In this document: piece after piece, positions 43,957-51,921 of the stretch
Position numbering within the stretch: position 1 is the stretch's first letter
How the letters are laid out: every line of letters begins with the position of its first letter
DNA from: Candidatus Poribacteria bacterium
GTDB taxonomy: Bacteria > Poribacteria > WGA-4E > WGA-3G
Length of the DNA stretch: 64,000 bases
Assembly: GCA_026706025.1 (NCBI GenBank)
Contig: JAPOZO010000095.1
Span: 1 to 64,000, forward strand
Direction: 5' to 3'
Notes under the pieces: model-generated
Seen by the model: only the letters and a program-made list of their open reading frames with translations
What the model was told of the DNA's origin: nothing
Databases searched by the model: none
Position numbers and translations under genes: made by a program

Positions 43957-45057
43957 TTAAATGCCCGTCTCTGGCGCGTCTCCCCAATCTGGAATCGGGA
44001 GTAATTCGCCATCTCGTAGCGCGGATTCATGTGCGACCAATCCGGGCGCGCAGTATCGGACGGCCTCCCAAACGTTAACGCGCGGTAATCGCTGACGATT
44101 GACAGAATCCACAAATTCGTGTACGAGATAGGCGTGTGAACCGCCATGTCCGCCGAGATCCGCCGCAAGTGCTTCAGGAAGGGATTCGTGCGTTTGTGAA
44201 GGCTGCACGATTTCTCTCTCGCGTTTACCTGCCCAAACGCTACCCGCGAGACTCTGCTCGTAACTGCCCTCTGTCCCGTAGATACCGCTGACGCGTTCGG
44301 ATCCAGGATGTCCAATCCGCCGGAACTCACAGATTTGCATCGTCGCGCCGTTGCTCATCGCGAATAGTCCGACTTCATTGGAGAACGGGTTCTTGTGAAT
44401 GGTATCCGTCCGAAACCAATCGTCGTTTGGATAGACATACCCCTGCGCTGAAACCGATGTCGCGTGTGCCTTCATCACAGAGATCGGGAAACAGGTTGAG
44501 TGCGTCGGATAGTACATTGGAATCCCACCCATCTTGTCGCGTCCCCACTGCGCACCCCACCGATTTTTTGCCACATCGTAGAGTCCGTGATCCATATCGT
44601 GAAAGTACTCGGCGCGGCAGTGAACAAATTCCCCAAACGCGCCCTCCGCCGCTTTCTGACGACAGAAAACCGCCTCCGGACGGAAATAACTCGTCTCGCC
44701 GTTCATGTAAATCATGCCGGTCCTTTCAACGGTTCTGACAAGCTGTTCACATTCATCCAACGATACAGCAGCCGGAACAGCAGTATACACATGCTTCCCT
44801 GATTCCATCGCCTGAATCGCTTGCGGCGCATGTATCCAATGCTGTGTAATAATCACAAGTGCATCCAAATCCGATTTGCAGATCTCATCAAGACTCGAAT
44901 ACGTTTCGGAAATCTCAAACTGTTTTGCCCATTTCGACAATCTGTCTTCACGCAAATCACAGAGCGCAAGCCGATGCACATCTGGATGCGCTTTATAGGA
45001 TTGGATAAACGACGGGCCGAACATCCCTAAGCCTACCATCCCGACACTGATACTCAT
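43957..45057 (-). CDS. Gfo/Idh/MocA family oxidoreductase
   Basis: 366 residues from the ATG at 45057 (AAGGAG 10 nt upstream; an upstream ATG is unsupported). The N-terminal NAD(P)-binding fold is 'SVGMVGLGMFGPSFIQSYKAHPDVHRLALCDLREDRLS', with 'VIITQHWIHAPQAIQAMESGKHVYTAVPAAVSLDE' in place of the usual E-K-P motif (here V-P). That variant is notable because the conserved Lys is absent. The C-terminal alpha/beta domain is typical ('YFHDMDHGLYDVAKNRWGAQWGRDKMGGIPMYYPTHS'). It is divergent from another family member at 45275, sharing a promoter region. Confidence 0.88.
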   Translation of the reverse strand: MSISVGMVGLGMFGPSFIQSYKAHPDVHRLALCDLREDRLSKWAKQFEISETYSSLDEICKSDLDALVIITQHWIHAPQAIQAMESGKHVYTAVPAAVSLDECEQLVRTVERTGMIYMNGETSYFRPEAVFCRQKAAEGAFGEFVHCRAEYFHDMDHGLYDVAKNRWGAQWGRDKMGGIPMYYPTHSTCFPISVMKAHATSVSAQGYVYPNDDWFRTDTIHKNPFSNEVGLFAMSNGATMQICEFRRIGHPGSERVSGIYGTEGSYEQSLAGSVWAGKREREIVQPSQTHESLPEALAADLGGHGGSHAYLVHEFVDSVNRQRLPRVNVWEAVRYCAPGLVAHESALRDGELLPIPDWGDAPETGI

Positions 45058-45095
45058 CCGCTTTTCTCCTTCAACACTGATAATATAATGATGAA

Positions 45096-45124
45096 AAAAT
45101 AGCATGTATTGAGAATACTGTCAA
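45096..45124 (-). promoter_or_regulatory. Predicted promoter of the minus-strand oxidoreductase gene
   Basis: Minus strand TTGACA (45124-45119), a 17-nt spacer and TATTTT (45101-45096), about 40 nt before the ATG. Confidence 0.6.
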
Positions 45125-45144
45125 GCATATTTTCAAGATATGTG

Positions 45145-45172
45145 TTGACAAAACCGTAAACAGTCTTATAAT
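45145..45172 (+). promoter_or_regulatory. Predicted promoter of the plus-strand oxidoreductase operon
   Basis: TTGACA (45145-45150), a 16-nt spacer and TATAAT (45167-45172). A leader of about 95 nt follows before the ATG at 45275. Together with the minus-strand promoter it forms a divergent regulatory region. Confidence 0.7.
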
Positions 45173-45274
45173 AAACACAAAGCCTGTTTTAGGGGGTTAC
45201 AAGCAAGCACAAATTTAAATTGCAAGTTTTCCCTACGGGCAGACCAAACTTCATCTATTGGAAGGAAGAATAAA

Positions 45275-46357
45275 ATGGCATTAAAAGTTGGCGTTGTTGG
45301 CATGAGTGGCATCGGTAATAACCATGCAAATTGCCACGCGAATGACGACTTAGCGGAACTGGTTGCGGTGTGCGATATTGTAAAAGAGCGTGCGGACAGC
45401 GCGGCGGAACGTCTCGGTGTAAAGGCATATTACAAACTCGCTGACATGATTGATGGTGAACCGGACCTGGACATTGTTGATGTCGGCACGGGTGGATATG
45501 AAAACGGAAGTTGGCACTATGAACCGACAATGGAGGCTCTTGATAACGGGAAGCACGTCCTCGTTGAGAAACCGATTTCCAACGACATCGGACAGGCACG
45601 AGAGATGGTCGCGAAAGCCACGGAAGAAGACCTTTACCTCGGCTGCAATCTGAACCACTATTTCACGCCGCCCGCGGAGCAAGCGAAGAAATACATCAAC
45701 GATGGACACATCGGGGAGCAGGTTTATTGTCTGCATAAAATGGGATTTGCTGGCGGTGAATTCAACTACAGTTATTCAAACGCCCCGCGTTCTGATGGGT
45801 TTCCCTACTTCCATGTGAAAGCCTTTCTGGCACACCCGTTCAGTGTGATGCGCCACTTCTGCGGTGATGTGACACACGTTCAAGCCTTTATGAATCGTCC
45901 TCATTTTAGACGCGGTGCTGGAGATGTGATGGTCTCCATTAACAGCATACACCTTCGTTTTGAGAACGGGTGTATCGGTTACCTGTTGAGCCAACGTGGT
46001 GATGCTACGTTCGGTCTCGGTGGTTGGTGGAGCGTCGAACTGGCAGGCACACGTGGCACCTTCTGCATTGAAAACTGTATCGAGAAGGTCACCTACTGGC
46101 CTTCCCCGGGTGCCCCTGATTTCTCCGGTGACCCCGTTGTCACTGAGTCCGGCATCAGTGACTTCGGTCAAACCTTCCCACTGAGAATTCATGCGTTTTT
46201 AGAAGACATCACAAACGGTGTACCGAAAGAGCAGCTGCGTGCCTCCGGTAGAGATGCGCTTGCCACGCTTGAATACACTTGGGCAGCGATGGAGTCTTAT
46301 GAACAGGGTGGTATCGTAGTCCGTCCACATCCGCTTCCGCCTTTGAAAGGACTATAA
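45275..46357 (+). CDS. Gfo/Idh/MocA family oxidoreductase
   Basis: 360 residues. N-terminal 'KVGVVGMSGIGNNHANCHANDDLAELVAVCDIVKERADSAAERLGVKAY' (about 3-52) is the NAD(P)-binding fold. 'ALDNGKHVLVEKPISNDIGQAREMV' (about 88-112) holds the conserved E-K-P. The C-terminal substrate domain includes 'GFPYFHVKAFLAHPFSVMRHFCGDVTHVQAF', with a conserved His. It likely oxidises or dehydrates a sugar or inositol. It is followed 49 nt later by a sugar-phosphate isomerase/epimerase, a common pairing for catabolism of an uncommon sugar. The start has GGAAGG 7 nt upstream. Confidence 0.92.
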   Translation: MALKVGVVGMSGIGNNHANCHANDDLAELVAVCDIVKERADSAAERLGVKAYYKLADMIDGEPDLDIVDVGTGGYENGSWHYEPTMEALDNGKHVLVEKPISNDIGQAREMVAKATEEDLYLGCNLNHYFTPPAEQAKKYINDGHIGEQVYCLHKMGFAGGEFNYSYSNAPRSDGFPYFHVKAFLAHPFSVMRHFCGDVTHVQAFMNRPHFRRGAGDVMVSINSIHLRFENGCIGYLLSQRGDATFGLGGWWSVELAGTRGTFCIENCIEKVTYWPSPGAPDFSGDPVVTESGISDFGQTFPLRIHAFLEDITNGVPKEQLRASGRDALATLEYTWAAMESYEQGGIVVRPHPLPPLKGL

Positions 46358-46406
46358 GGCAAATATAAAAATCCGTCTTCACGACTTCACAGAAGGAGAA
46401 TTACAT

Positions 46407-47204
46407 TTGAAATTAGGAGCAAATTCGGTGCTATTCGGCGGTTACGATATGGAAACCGCCTTCAAGCACATCGCCATGGCTGGTTATGATGGTATTGAAC
46501 TCTCTGCGATTGACGGGATGAGCCAGCATCTCGTCCTCGCAAACTGGCAAGCACTGGCTGACGACATTAAGGGGTTCGCGAAAACGTACGAACTGGAACT
46601 GTTAGCAATGGAGCAGCCTTCACGCGATCCAGAAAAAATGGAACTCGCATTCCAAGCGGCAGCTGAGATAGGCATTCCGATTATCAACTGTGGGCCCGGC
46701 GGCTCATCGGATGATGAATCGGCATGGCCCGAAGTGGTTGATTCATTGGGAAATCTCTCCGCACGAGCAGAACATTATGGTGTGACACTTTGCGTCAAGG
46801 CACATGTCGGTGCAAGCATCTATAACACACCGACAACCCTCCGTGTGATGGAAGAAATCTCGTCGCCAGCATTCGGGATTGATATGGATCCGTCGCATAT
46901 CCATCGTGCAGGCGAAAATCCTGTCGAGGCAATTGCCGCTGTGGTCTCGCGTGTTAAACACGTACATATCCGGGACTGTAAGGGGATGGAACGCGGTCCC
47001 GGCACCCCAGAATTGCAAGCGAATGGACGTGGCGACATCGACCTTGTCGGCTACATCCGTGTCCTACACGAGAACGACTATACCGGTCCGCTGAACCTTG
47101 AAGTCATCGGTGCGCGGGAATATAACTTAGAGCAGTGCTGCACGATTGCAGCAGAATCGCGTGGGCACATGCAGGCGTGTCTACAAGCGTGTGGTGCGCG
47201 CTAA
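46407..47204 (+). CDS. Sugar-phosphate isomerase/epimerase (xylose isomerase-like TIM barrel)
   Basis: 265 residues of the AP_endonuc_2 family. The frame has a TTG start at 46407 behind AAGGAGAA. Blocks are 'GYDGIELSAIDG' (about 28-39), 'IPIINCGPGGSSDD' (about 90-103), 'GVTLCVKAHVGASIYNT' (about 127-143), 'GIDMDPSHIHRAGENP' (about 157-172), 'VKHVHIRDCKG' (about 181-191) and 'GPLNLEVIGARE' (about 224-235). The metal-binding Glu, Asp, His and Glu of the family can be found in these blocks, except that 'VKAH' replaces the usual E-x-H. It is paired with the oxidoreductase upstream and probably isomerises or epimerises its product. Confidence 0.88.
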   Translation: MKLGANSVLFGGYDMETAFKHIAMAGYDGIELSAIDGMSQHLVLANWQALADDIKGFAKTYELELLAMEQPSRDPEKMELAFQAAAEIGIPIINCGPGGSSDDESAWPEVVDSLGNLSARAEHYGVTLCVKAHVGASIYNTPTTLRVMEEISSPAFGIDMDPSHIHRAGENPVEAIAAVVSRVKHVHIRDCKGMERGPGTPELQANGRGDIDLVGYIRVLHENDYTGPLNLEVIGAREYNLEQCCTIAAESRGHMQACLQACGAR

Positions 47205-47214
47205 TTCCTAAATC

Positions 47215-47243
47215 AAGTAGGTGGGTTAATAGCCTGCCTACTC
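47215..47243 (+). terminator. Hairpin after the isomerase gene
   Basis: AGTAGGTGGGTTAATAGCCTGCCTACT forms an imperfect stem with AGTAGG/CCTACT ends, 11 nt after the stop codon. No T-tract follows, so it may be a terminator of weak type or a degenerate GTAG hairpin. Confidence 0.4.
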
Positions 47244-47322
47244 GTGAAATTGTCTAAATACATTAAGTATATCTCCTTGAAGATACCTTGCACCATCTAA
47301 AATAGGATGGAGGAGAAACGCG

Positions 47323-47823
47323 ATGAAAGATAGAAGACTGTTGACTGCGCTCCTGATGTGCATCGTTTGCTTTGGTTGTGGATTGGAGAAAGCTACGGAC
47401 TACAATAGGCGTGGGGTAGCAAAGGCAAAGCACCGTGAATACAAAGCGGCGATTGAACTGTATAGTGCCGCTATCCGCCTGGATCCTGATTACGAAGTTG
47501 CCTACAACAATCGGGGAGTCGCAAAGAAACATCTGGGTGAATACGAGGCAGCGATCGCCGACTATGACTCCGCGATTGGGTTGGTCCCCGATGACGCAAA
47601 TGCCTATTTCGGTCGGGGGTTGGTAAAGAAAACTCTCAATAAGACTTTAGAGGCGATACAGGATTTTCAAACTGCTTTGGAACTCGCAGCACAAGCGGGC
47701 GATGTAGCACTGAAAGATGACATTAAAAGTTTCTTAGCTCAAGACGAATCAAATTCCGAAGAGGCGCAAGCAGATGTAAAGTTGAAAGACGATGTTGAAA
47801 GTTTTTTACTCCAATTTAAATAA
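47323..47823 (+). CDS. TPR-repeat lipoprotein
   Basis: 166 residues with lipobox C-F-G-Cys19 and three TPR units: 'ADYNRRGVAKAKHREYKAAIELYSAAIRLDPDY'-like (about 27-57), 'EVAYNNRGVAKKHLGEYEAAIADYDSAIGLVPDD' (about 58-91) and 'ANAYFGRGLVKKTLNKTLEAIQDFQTALELA' (about 92-122). The tail carries two related 'LKDDIKSFL/LKDDVESFL' segments. It is probably an outer-membrane-associated protein that offers a binding platform. The AUG is preceded by GGAGGAGA. Confidence 0.88.
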   Translation: MKDRRLLTALLMCIVCFGCGLEKATDYNRRGVAKAKHREYKAAIELYSAAIRLDPDYEVAYNNRGVAKKHLGEYEAAIADYDSAIGLVPDDANAYFGRGLVKKTLNKTLEAIQDFQTALELAAQAGDVALKDDIKSFLAQDESNSEEAQADVKLKDDVESFLLQFK

Positions 47824-47937
47824 TGTGTTCATAGCCGCGAGGAGTCAACCGCAATTGATAATCTCGTGGTAGGCACCTACACCGCAGAAAGCGCGGTTGT
47901 CCATCAATATCATTAGTGCATCCACCGAATTGCCCTG

Positions 47938-48732
47938 CTACTGAGGCCGAATTTCTGATAACGGAATCCCGCTGTTAAACATCTGTATCGGTGGAATTTC
48001 CTCCTCCACTTCTGCCAACCCACATAACCAGTTCCATGTCAATTCACCCCTCCGTCGGTCGCGGTAGGATTCTATCTCCGTTACGTAAGGATGCCGTCCC
48101 TGGTGTTGGTAAGGCGGAATCTCATCGGACTCGCGCACCCAATCGCGTTTGGGCATCGTCATTCGGTAATAGGAGAACTTAATCATCCCGCGTCTGTCAG
48201 CATTGAGTTTCGGACCCGCCTTATGCCAGATACCGTAGCGTGTCATCGCGACGGTGCCTGCTGGAACGGTGAGGGAAAGCTGTCCGAGAATATCGCCGTA
48301 GTGAGCGATTGCCTCCCTGTCCACGAGTCGCTGATGGGATCCGGGCAATATCATTGTCGGGCCGTCTTCAATCTTCACCGCTTTCGGGTAGTAGTAGCAC
48401 TGGAGATGCGTGATACCGTATCCGTATTCGGTGATCCCGTCGGAGTGCCACGTTTGTCCACGATGCGGCGCCTCAAAGAGATGGTGGTGTGCGCTTGTCG
48501 GCACGAGAAAATTCGCACCCAATAGCGAACGTACAACCCCCGCAACCTCTGGATGGAGCAGGACGTTCCGACGAAATTCATCCGTGAGCACAAAATCGTT
48601 GAGACGTCCACCGTCTACAGACTCACATTCCTTATTGAAATCCGGATCAATGATGTTCTCTAAGGTGATATAACCGTTGTGGATAAATTGCATGACCTCG
48701 TGGTCGTTTAGCGTCGGTTCAACGTTAATCAT
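47938..48732 (-). CDS. Phytanoyl-CoA dioxygenase (PhyH) family protein
   Basis: 264 residues of the Fe(II)/2-oxoglutarate PhyH family. The metal site is His-x-Asp in 'GQTWHSDGITEYG' (about 94-106) with the distal His in 'YGIWHKAGPKLNADRRGMIKFSYYR' (about 178-202), which also holds the 2-oxoglutarate Arg. The N-terminal 'DHEVMQFIHNGYITLENIIDPDF' is the usual family opening. The substrate is not predictable; such genes are very numerous in Poribacteria-like genomes. It lies downstream of a small unknown gene, 12 nt apart, and is probably co-transcribed. Confidence 0.9.
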   Translation of the reverse strand: MINVEPTLNDHEVMQFIHNGYITLENIIDPDFNKECESVDGGRLNDFVLTDEFRRNVLLHPEVAGVVRSLLGANFLVPTSAHHHLFEAPHRGQTWHSDGITEYGYGITHLQCYYYPKAVKIEDGPTMILPGSHQRLVDREAIAHYGDILGQLSLTVPAGTVAMTRYGIWHKAGPKLNADRRGMIKFSYYRMTMPKRDWVRESDEIPPYQHQGRHPYVTEIESYRDRRRGELTWNWLCGLAEVEEEIPPIQMFNSGIPLSEIRPQ

Positions 48733-48744
48733 TTCGTCCTTCCT

Positions 48745-49104
48745 TTAGACATATTTCTCTAAAATAAACTCATAAGTAAGATAGGTGTTATCAACATCTG
48801 TAAAGTTATAGAGTTCCGGACGCGGAAATTGCACGATCCGCCAACCGTCGCTCACCGCGTCAAGTACGGAGGTGTAAGGCGGCTCCTGGGACGGCAGCAC
48901 CGGCTCGTCCGGCGCGGTTGCGTCGTACAATGCCCATGCACCCAGCGGTGAACGTAAGTTCGTCGATTTGGAATAGAGATAGAGGAGGAGCTGCTTCTCG
49001 GAATTTAAGGCGGTGGTCACACCGCGCAGGTCAGCCTCAGTTAACTCGCCCGCGTCGAGTTTTTCTACACAATTGTCGAGCCATTCTTTTATTACTGATT
49101 TCAC
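48745..49104 (-). CDS. Conserved hypothetical protein
   Basis: About 119 residues from a GTG at 49104. This start is preferred because AAGGGAG sits 8 nt upstream, while the farther-upstream ATG codons have no ribosome-binding site and lie next to a -10-like TACAAT. The C-terminal half contains 'PPYTSVLDAVSDGWRIVQFPRPELYNFTDVDNTYLTYEFILEKYV'; the N-terminal half is helical. No domain is recognised. It is coupled to the PhyH gene (12-nt gap) and divergent from an SDR gene. Confidence 0.65.
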   Translation of the reverse strand: MKSVIKEWLDNCVEKLDAGELTEADLRGVTTALNSEKQLLLYLYSKSTNLRSPLGAWALYDATAPDEPVLPSQEPPYTSVLDAVSDGWRIVQFPRPELYNFTDVDNTYLTYEFILEKYV

Positions 49105-49207
49105 TCGCGTTTCTCCCTTCATTACGATTATTATCATTGTAGCATAAAAATGAAAAATATGGTATAATAGTCAGTAGATTATAGCCTCATAGGGAAAGGG
49201 GTTTATT

Positions 49208-50047
49208 ATGAGACTGGAAGGAAAAGTAGCGATAGTCGCCGGTGCTGCTTGGGGTGGTATCGGGGCGGCAACCGCTTATAGATTTGCTTGTGAAGGTGCG
49301 AAAGTCGTTGTGAATACGCGCCGCCGCGAAGAAAAACTCGCTGAGACCGTCCAACGTATCCAAGATGCCGGTGGTGAGGCGGTCTCTGTCATGGGTGATG
49401 TTGCCGATGAGTCAACTTGGCAGGCACTCGTCAAAACCGCTTTGTCAAACTATGGAAAAATAACAACACTCGTCCATAACGCGGCACACTCTTACACCAA
49501 AAAAGCCATAGAATTCACGATGGAAGAATGGAACGAAAGTCTCGGCGTGACGCTTGGTGGCCCCTGGCTCGGTGCAAAGTATTGTATCCCAGAAATGATT
49601 CAAAACGGTGGTGGTACTTTGGTCTTCATCTCCACTGTTAATGCCACAATTACGAATCCCGGATTTGGACTTTATGGTGCCGGAAAAGGTGGCTTAAACG
49701 CCTTGACACGCAGCATTGCGCTTGATTACGGCAGAGAAGGTATTCGGGCAAATGCTATCGCCCCCGGACAGATTGTCGGGGAACGCGGTGAAGCCTCGCT
49801 TGCTGAAGATGATTTGGAAGAACAAGCCTCGCGTGATTGCTATCCAGTTGGACGCTACGGAAAACCTGAAGATATCGCCAACGCTGCACTCTTCCTCGCA
49901 TCCGATGAAGCGGATTTCGTTACCGGTATCGTGTTGACCGCGGATGGCGGCTTGACGCTCCAATCGCCAGAAGCACTTGTACGCCCATCCTTCCGCCTCC
50001 GCTGGAGAGACGATATTCTGGTCCCACAACCGAAAGAGGATTCGTAG
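49208..50047 (+). CDS. SDR family oxidoreductase
   Basis: 279 residues. Cofactor loop 'VAGAAWGGIGAATAYRFACEGAKVVVNTRR' (about 10-39), 'VMGDVADESTW', 'LVHNAAHS', catalytic 'STVNATITNPGFGLYGAGKGGLNALTRS' (Ser, Tyr-x3-Lys, about 142-169) and 'IRANAIAPGQIVGERGE'. The Arg pair after the second strand suggests NADP. A TATAAT at 49163-49168 lies upstream, and GGAAAGG precedes the ATG. The C-terminal ~25 residues extend beyond the usual fold. The next gene starts 34 nt downstream. Confidence 0.92.
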   Translation: MRLEGKVAIVAGAAWGGIGAATAYRFACEGAKVVVNTRRREEKLAETVQRIQDAGGEAVSVMGDVADESTWQALVKTALSNYGKITTLVHNAAHSYTKKAIEFTMEEWNESLGVTLGGPWLGAKYCIPEMIQNGGGTLVFISTVNATITNPGFGLYGAGKGGLNALTRSIALDYGREGIRANAIAPGQIVGERGEASLAEDDLEEQASRDCYPVGRYGKPEDIANAALFLASDEADFVTGIVLTADGGLTLQSPEALVRPSFRLRWRDDILVPQPKEDS

Positions 50048-50081
50048 AACAAATTCTTACCTTTTTTTAGGAGAATTAAAA

Positions 50082-50798
50082 ATGTGTGGACGATTTACGC
50101 TTGCAAGTGACACCGAAACCATGACTCAAACTTTCTTCGATTTCGCGATGCCGATGAACTTGTCGCCGCGCTATAATATCTCACCGACACAAGACGTGGC
50201 TGTTATAGCCAATACACCAACTGATACGGAGATACACCCAGAAATGGGGCAAGTAGAATTCTTTCACTGGGGACTTATTCCGTCTTGGGCGAAAGACCCG
50301 AAAATCGGAAACAGGATGATCAATGCGCGTTCGGAGACCCTCGCGGAAAAACCGTCTTTCCGAAGTGCCTACAAACGTAGACGATGCCTCATCTTGGCAG
50401 ACGGCTATTACGAATGGAAACAGGTACCCGGCGACAGGCTCAAACAACCGGTTTATATCCGTCTCAAATCGCAAGAACCGTTCGCGCTGGCGGGGTTATG
50501 GGAGATATGGCAGGTGGAAGGGATGGATAAACCGCTCCGTTCTTGCACTATCATTACATGTCCCCCCAATGCTTTCTTGGAGAAGATTCACCACAGGATG
50601 CCTGTGATTTTACCGCAAGACGCTTATGCGGCGTGGCTTTCACCAGAAGCAAAGTCAGCCGATGCACTTCAACCGCTTCTCATCCCATACGTAGATGACG
50701 AGATAGAGGCGTATCCAGTATCACGGTTCGTCAACCGTCCTACGAATGATTCACCAGAGTGTATCGCTCCATCCGAGGTCACCCAGTCCTTGAACTGA
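50082..50798 (+). CDS. SOS-response-associated peptidase (SRAP/HMCES, YedK-like)
   Basis: 238 residues from the ATG at 50082 (AGGAGAAT upstream). SRAP proteins shield abasic sites in single-stranded DNA by forming a thiazolidine link. The catalytic Cys2 is in 'MCGRFTLASD'. Other blocks are 'WGLIPSWAKDPKIGNRMINARSETLAEKPSFRSAYKRRRCLILADGYYEWK' (about 63-113, including the conserved Asn and Glu) and 'IHHRMPVIL' (about 168-176, the catalytic His). Its presence suggests replication-damage tolerance. It may be co-transcribed with the upstream SDR gene. Confidence 0.95.
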   Translation: MCGRFTLASDTETMTQTFFDFAMPMNLSPRYNISPTQDVAVIANTPTDTEIHPEMGQVEFFHWGLIPSWAKDPKIGNRMINARSETLAEKPSFRSAYKRRRCLILADGYYEWKQVPGDRLKQPVYIRLKSQEPFALAGLWEIWQVEGMDKPLRSCTIITCPPNAFLEKIHHRMPVILPQDAYAAWLSPEAKSADALQPLLIPYVDDEIEAYPVSRFVNRPTNDSPECIAPSEVTQSLN

Positions 50799-50862
50799 AC
50801 ATCTATGGAACCGCCAAAACGTCTCAAACGTTTATATTCAGATAGAAAATAGGAAAGGAACT

Positions 50863-51846
50863 ATGTCAAAACCGAGTAAAGATCAGATGCTTTATATGTA
50901 TCGCAAAATGATAGAAATCCGCCAATTTGAGGAAGCTGCTGGTACACTTTATCAGAGTGGTCAACTTCCGGGTTTCCTGCATCTCTATATTGGTGAAGAA
51001 GCCACTGCCGTAGGTGTTTGCGCCCATTTGCAAGATGATGATTACATCACGAGTACACACCGCGGGCACGGTCACCTGATTGCCAAGGGTGGTAAACGCG
51101 ACCGGATGATGGCGGAGTTATTCGCGCGCACGACCGGCTATTGTAAAGGTAAAGGGGGTTCAATGCACATCGCCGATAAGGAGACAGGTATTCTGGGTGC
51201 CAACGGTGTTGTCGGTGCAGGAATTCCACTTGCCGCTGGTGCTGCACTCTCCGCGAAACTCCGCGGCACGCAGCAGGTCGCCGTGTCTTTCTTCGGTGAC
51301 GGTGCGACGAACCAAGGTGTATTCCATGAGACGCTTAATCTCGCTGCCGTGTGGGAGCTGCCTGTCGTGTTTGTTTGTGAAAACAACCGATTCGGTATGG
51401 GAACACCACAACACGAGCACCAACGGGTAGAGGATATCGCTGTCCGTGCCCCATCCTACGATATACCGGGTGTTACCGTTGATGGAAATGACGTGCTAAA
51501 GGTTTACGCTGCAGCAGATGAAGCTGTCGCGCGCGCACGCGAAGGTAGCGGACCGACACTCCTCAACTGCGATACTTACAGATTCCGAGGACACCATATC
51601 GGCGATCCGGGCACGTCCTATCGCGACCGTGAAGAAGTGCAAGAGCAGGAACGCCTACGCGACCCGATTCGCCGACTCGCTGAAGTCCTCACCGAAAAAG
51701 AAGGTGTGAGTGAAGACGAACTCACGGCACTTGAGACGGAACTCGCAAACGAACTCGAAGAAGCACTTGAGTTTGCCAAGAGCAGTCCGGAACCGCTGCC
51801 CGAAGATGCTTTGAATGACGTTTACGCCGGATCCATCCAGCCATAG
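50863..51846 (+). CDS. Thiamine-diphosphate E1 component alpha subunit (PDH/AcoA type)
   Basis: 327 residues of the pyruvate/acetoin/branched-chain dehydrogenase E1-alpha family. The TPP motif is 'SFFGDGATNQGVFHETLNLAAVWELPVVFVCENN' (about 144-177). Other blocks are 'STHRGHGHLIAKGG' (about 64-77) and 'GSMHIADKETGILGANGVVGAGIPLAAGAALSAKL' (about 102-136); 'YRFRGHHIGDPGTSYRD' follows. The beta subunit, E2 and E3 are not adjacent, which is unusual because E1-alpha and E1-beta are normally neighbours. The start has AAAGGAACT before the ATG. A REP-like hairpin follows. Confidence 0.93.
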   Translation: MSKPSKDQMLYMYRKMIEIRQFEEAAGTLYQSGQLPGFLHLYIGEEATAVGVCAHLQDDDYITSTHRGHGHLIAKGGKRDRMMAELFARTTGYCKGKGGSMHIADKETGILGANGVVGAGIPLAAGAALSAKLRGTQQVAVSFFGDGATNQGVFHETLNLAAVWELPVVFVCENNRFGMGTPQHEHQRVEDIAVRAPSYDIPGVTVDGNDVLKVYAAADEAVARAREGSGPTLLNCDTYRFRGHHIGDPGTSYRDREEVQEQERLRDPIRRLAEVLTEKEGVSEDELTALETELANELEEALEFAKSSPEPLPEDALNDVYAGSIQP

Positions 51847-51866
51847 ACAACCGATTTTCGGTAGAT

Positions 51867-51888
51867 GTAGGCGCGGTTTCAACCGCGC
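51867..51888 (+). repeat. REP-like hairpin: GTAG plus palindrome
   Basis: GTAG (51867-51870), a perfect stem GCGCGGTT/AACCGCGC (51871-51878, 51881-51888) and a 2-nt loop. The stem continues by one G-C pair. It sits in the 75-nt gap between the E1-alpha gene and the first MNT-HEPN gene. Confidence 0.75.
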
Positions 51889-51921
51889 CAGAATCAAGTC
51901 AGATAACAGGGAAGCTTAAAT

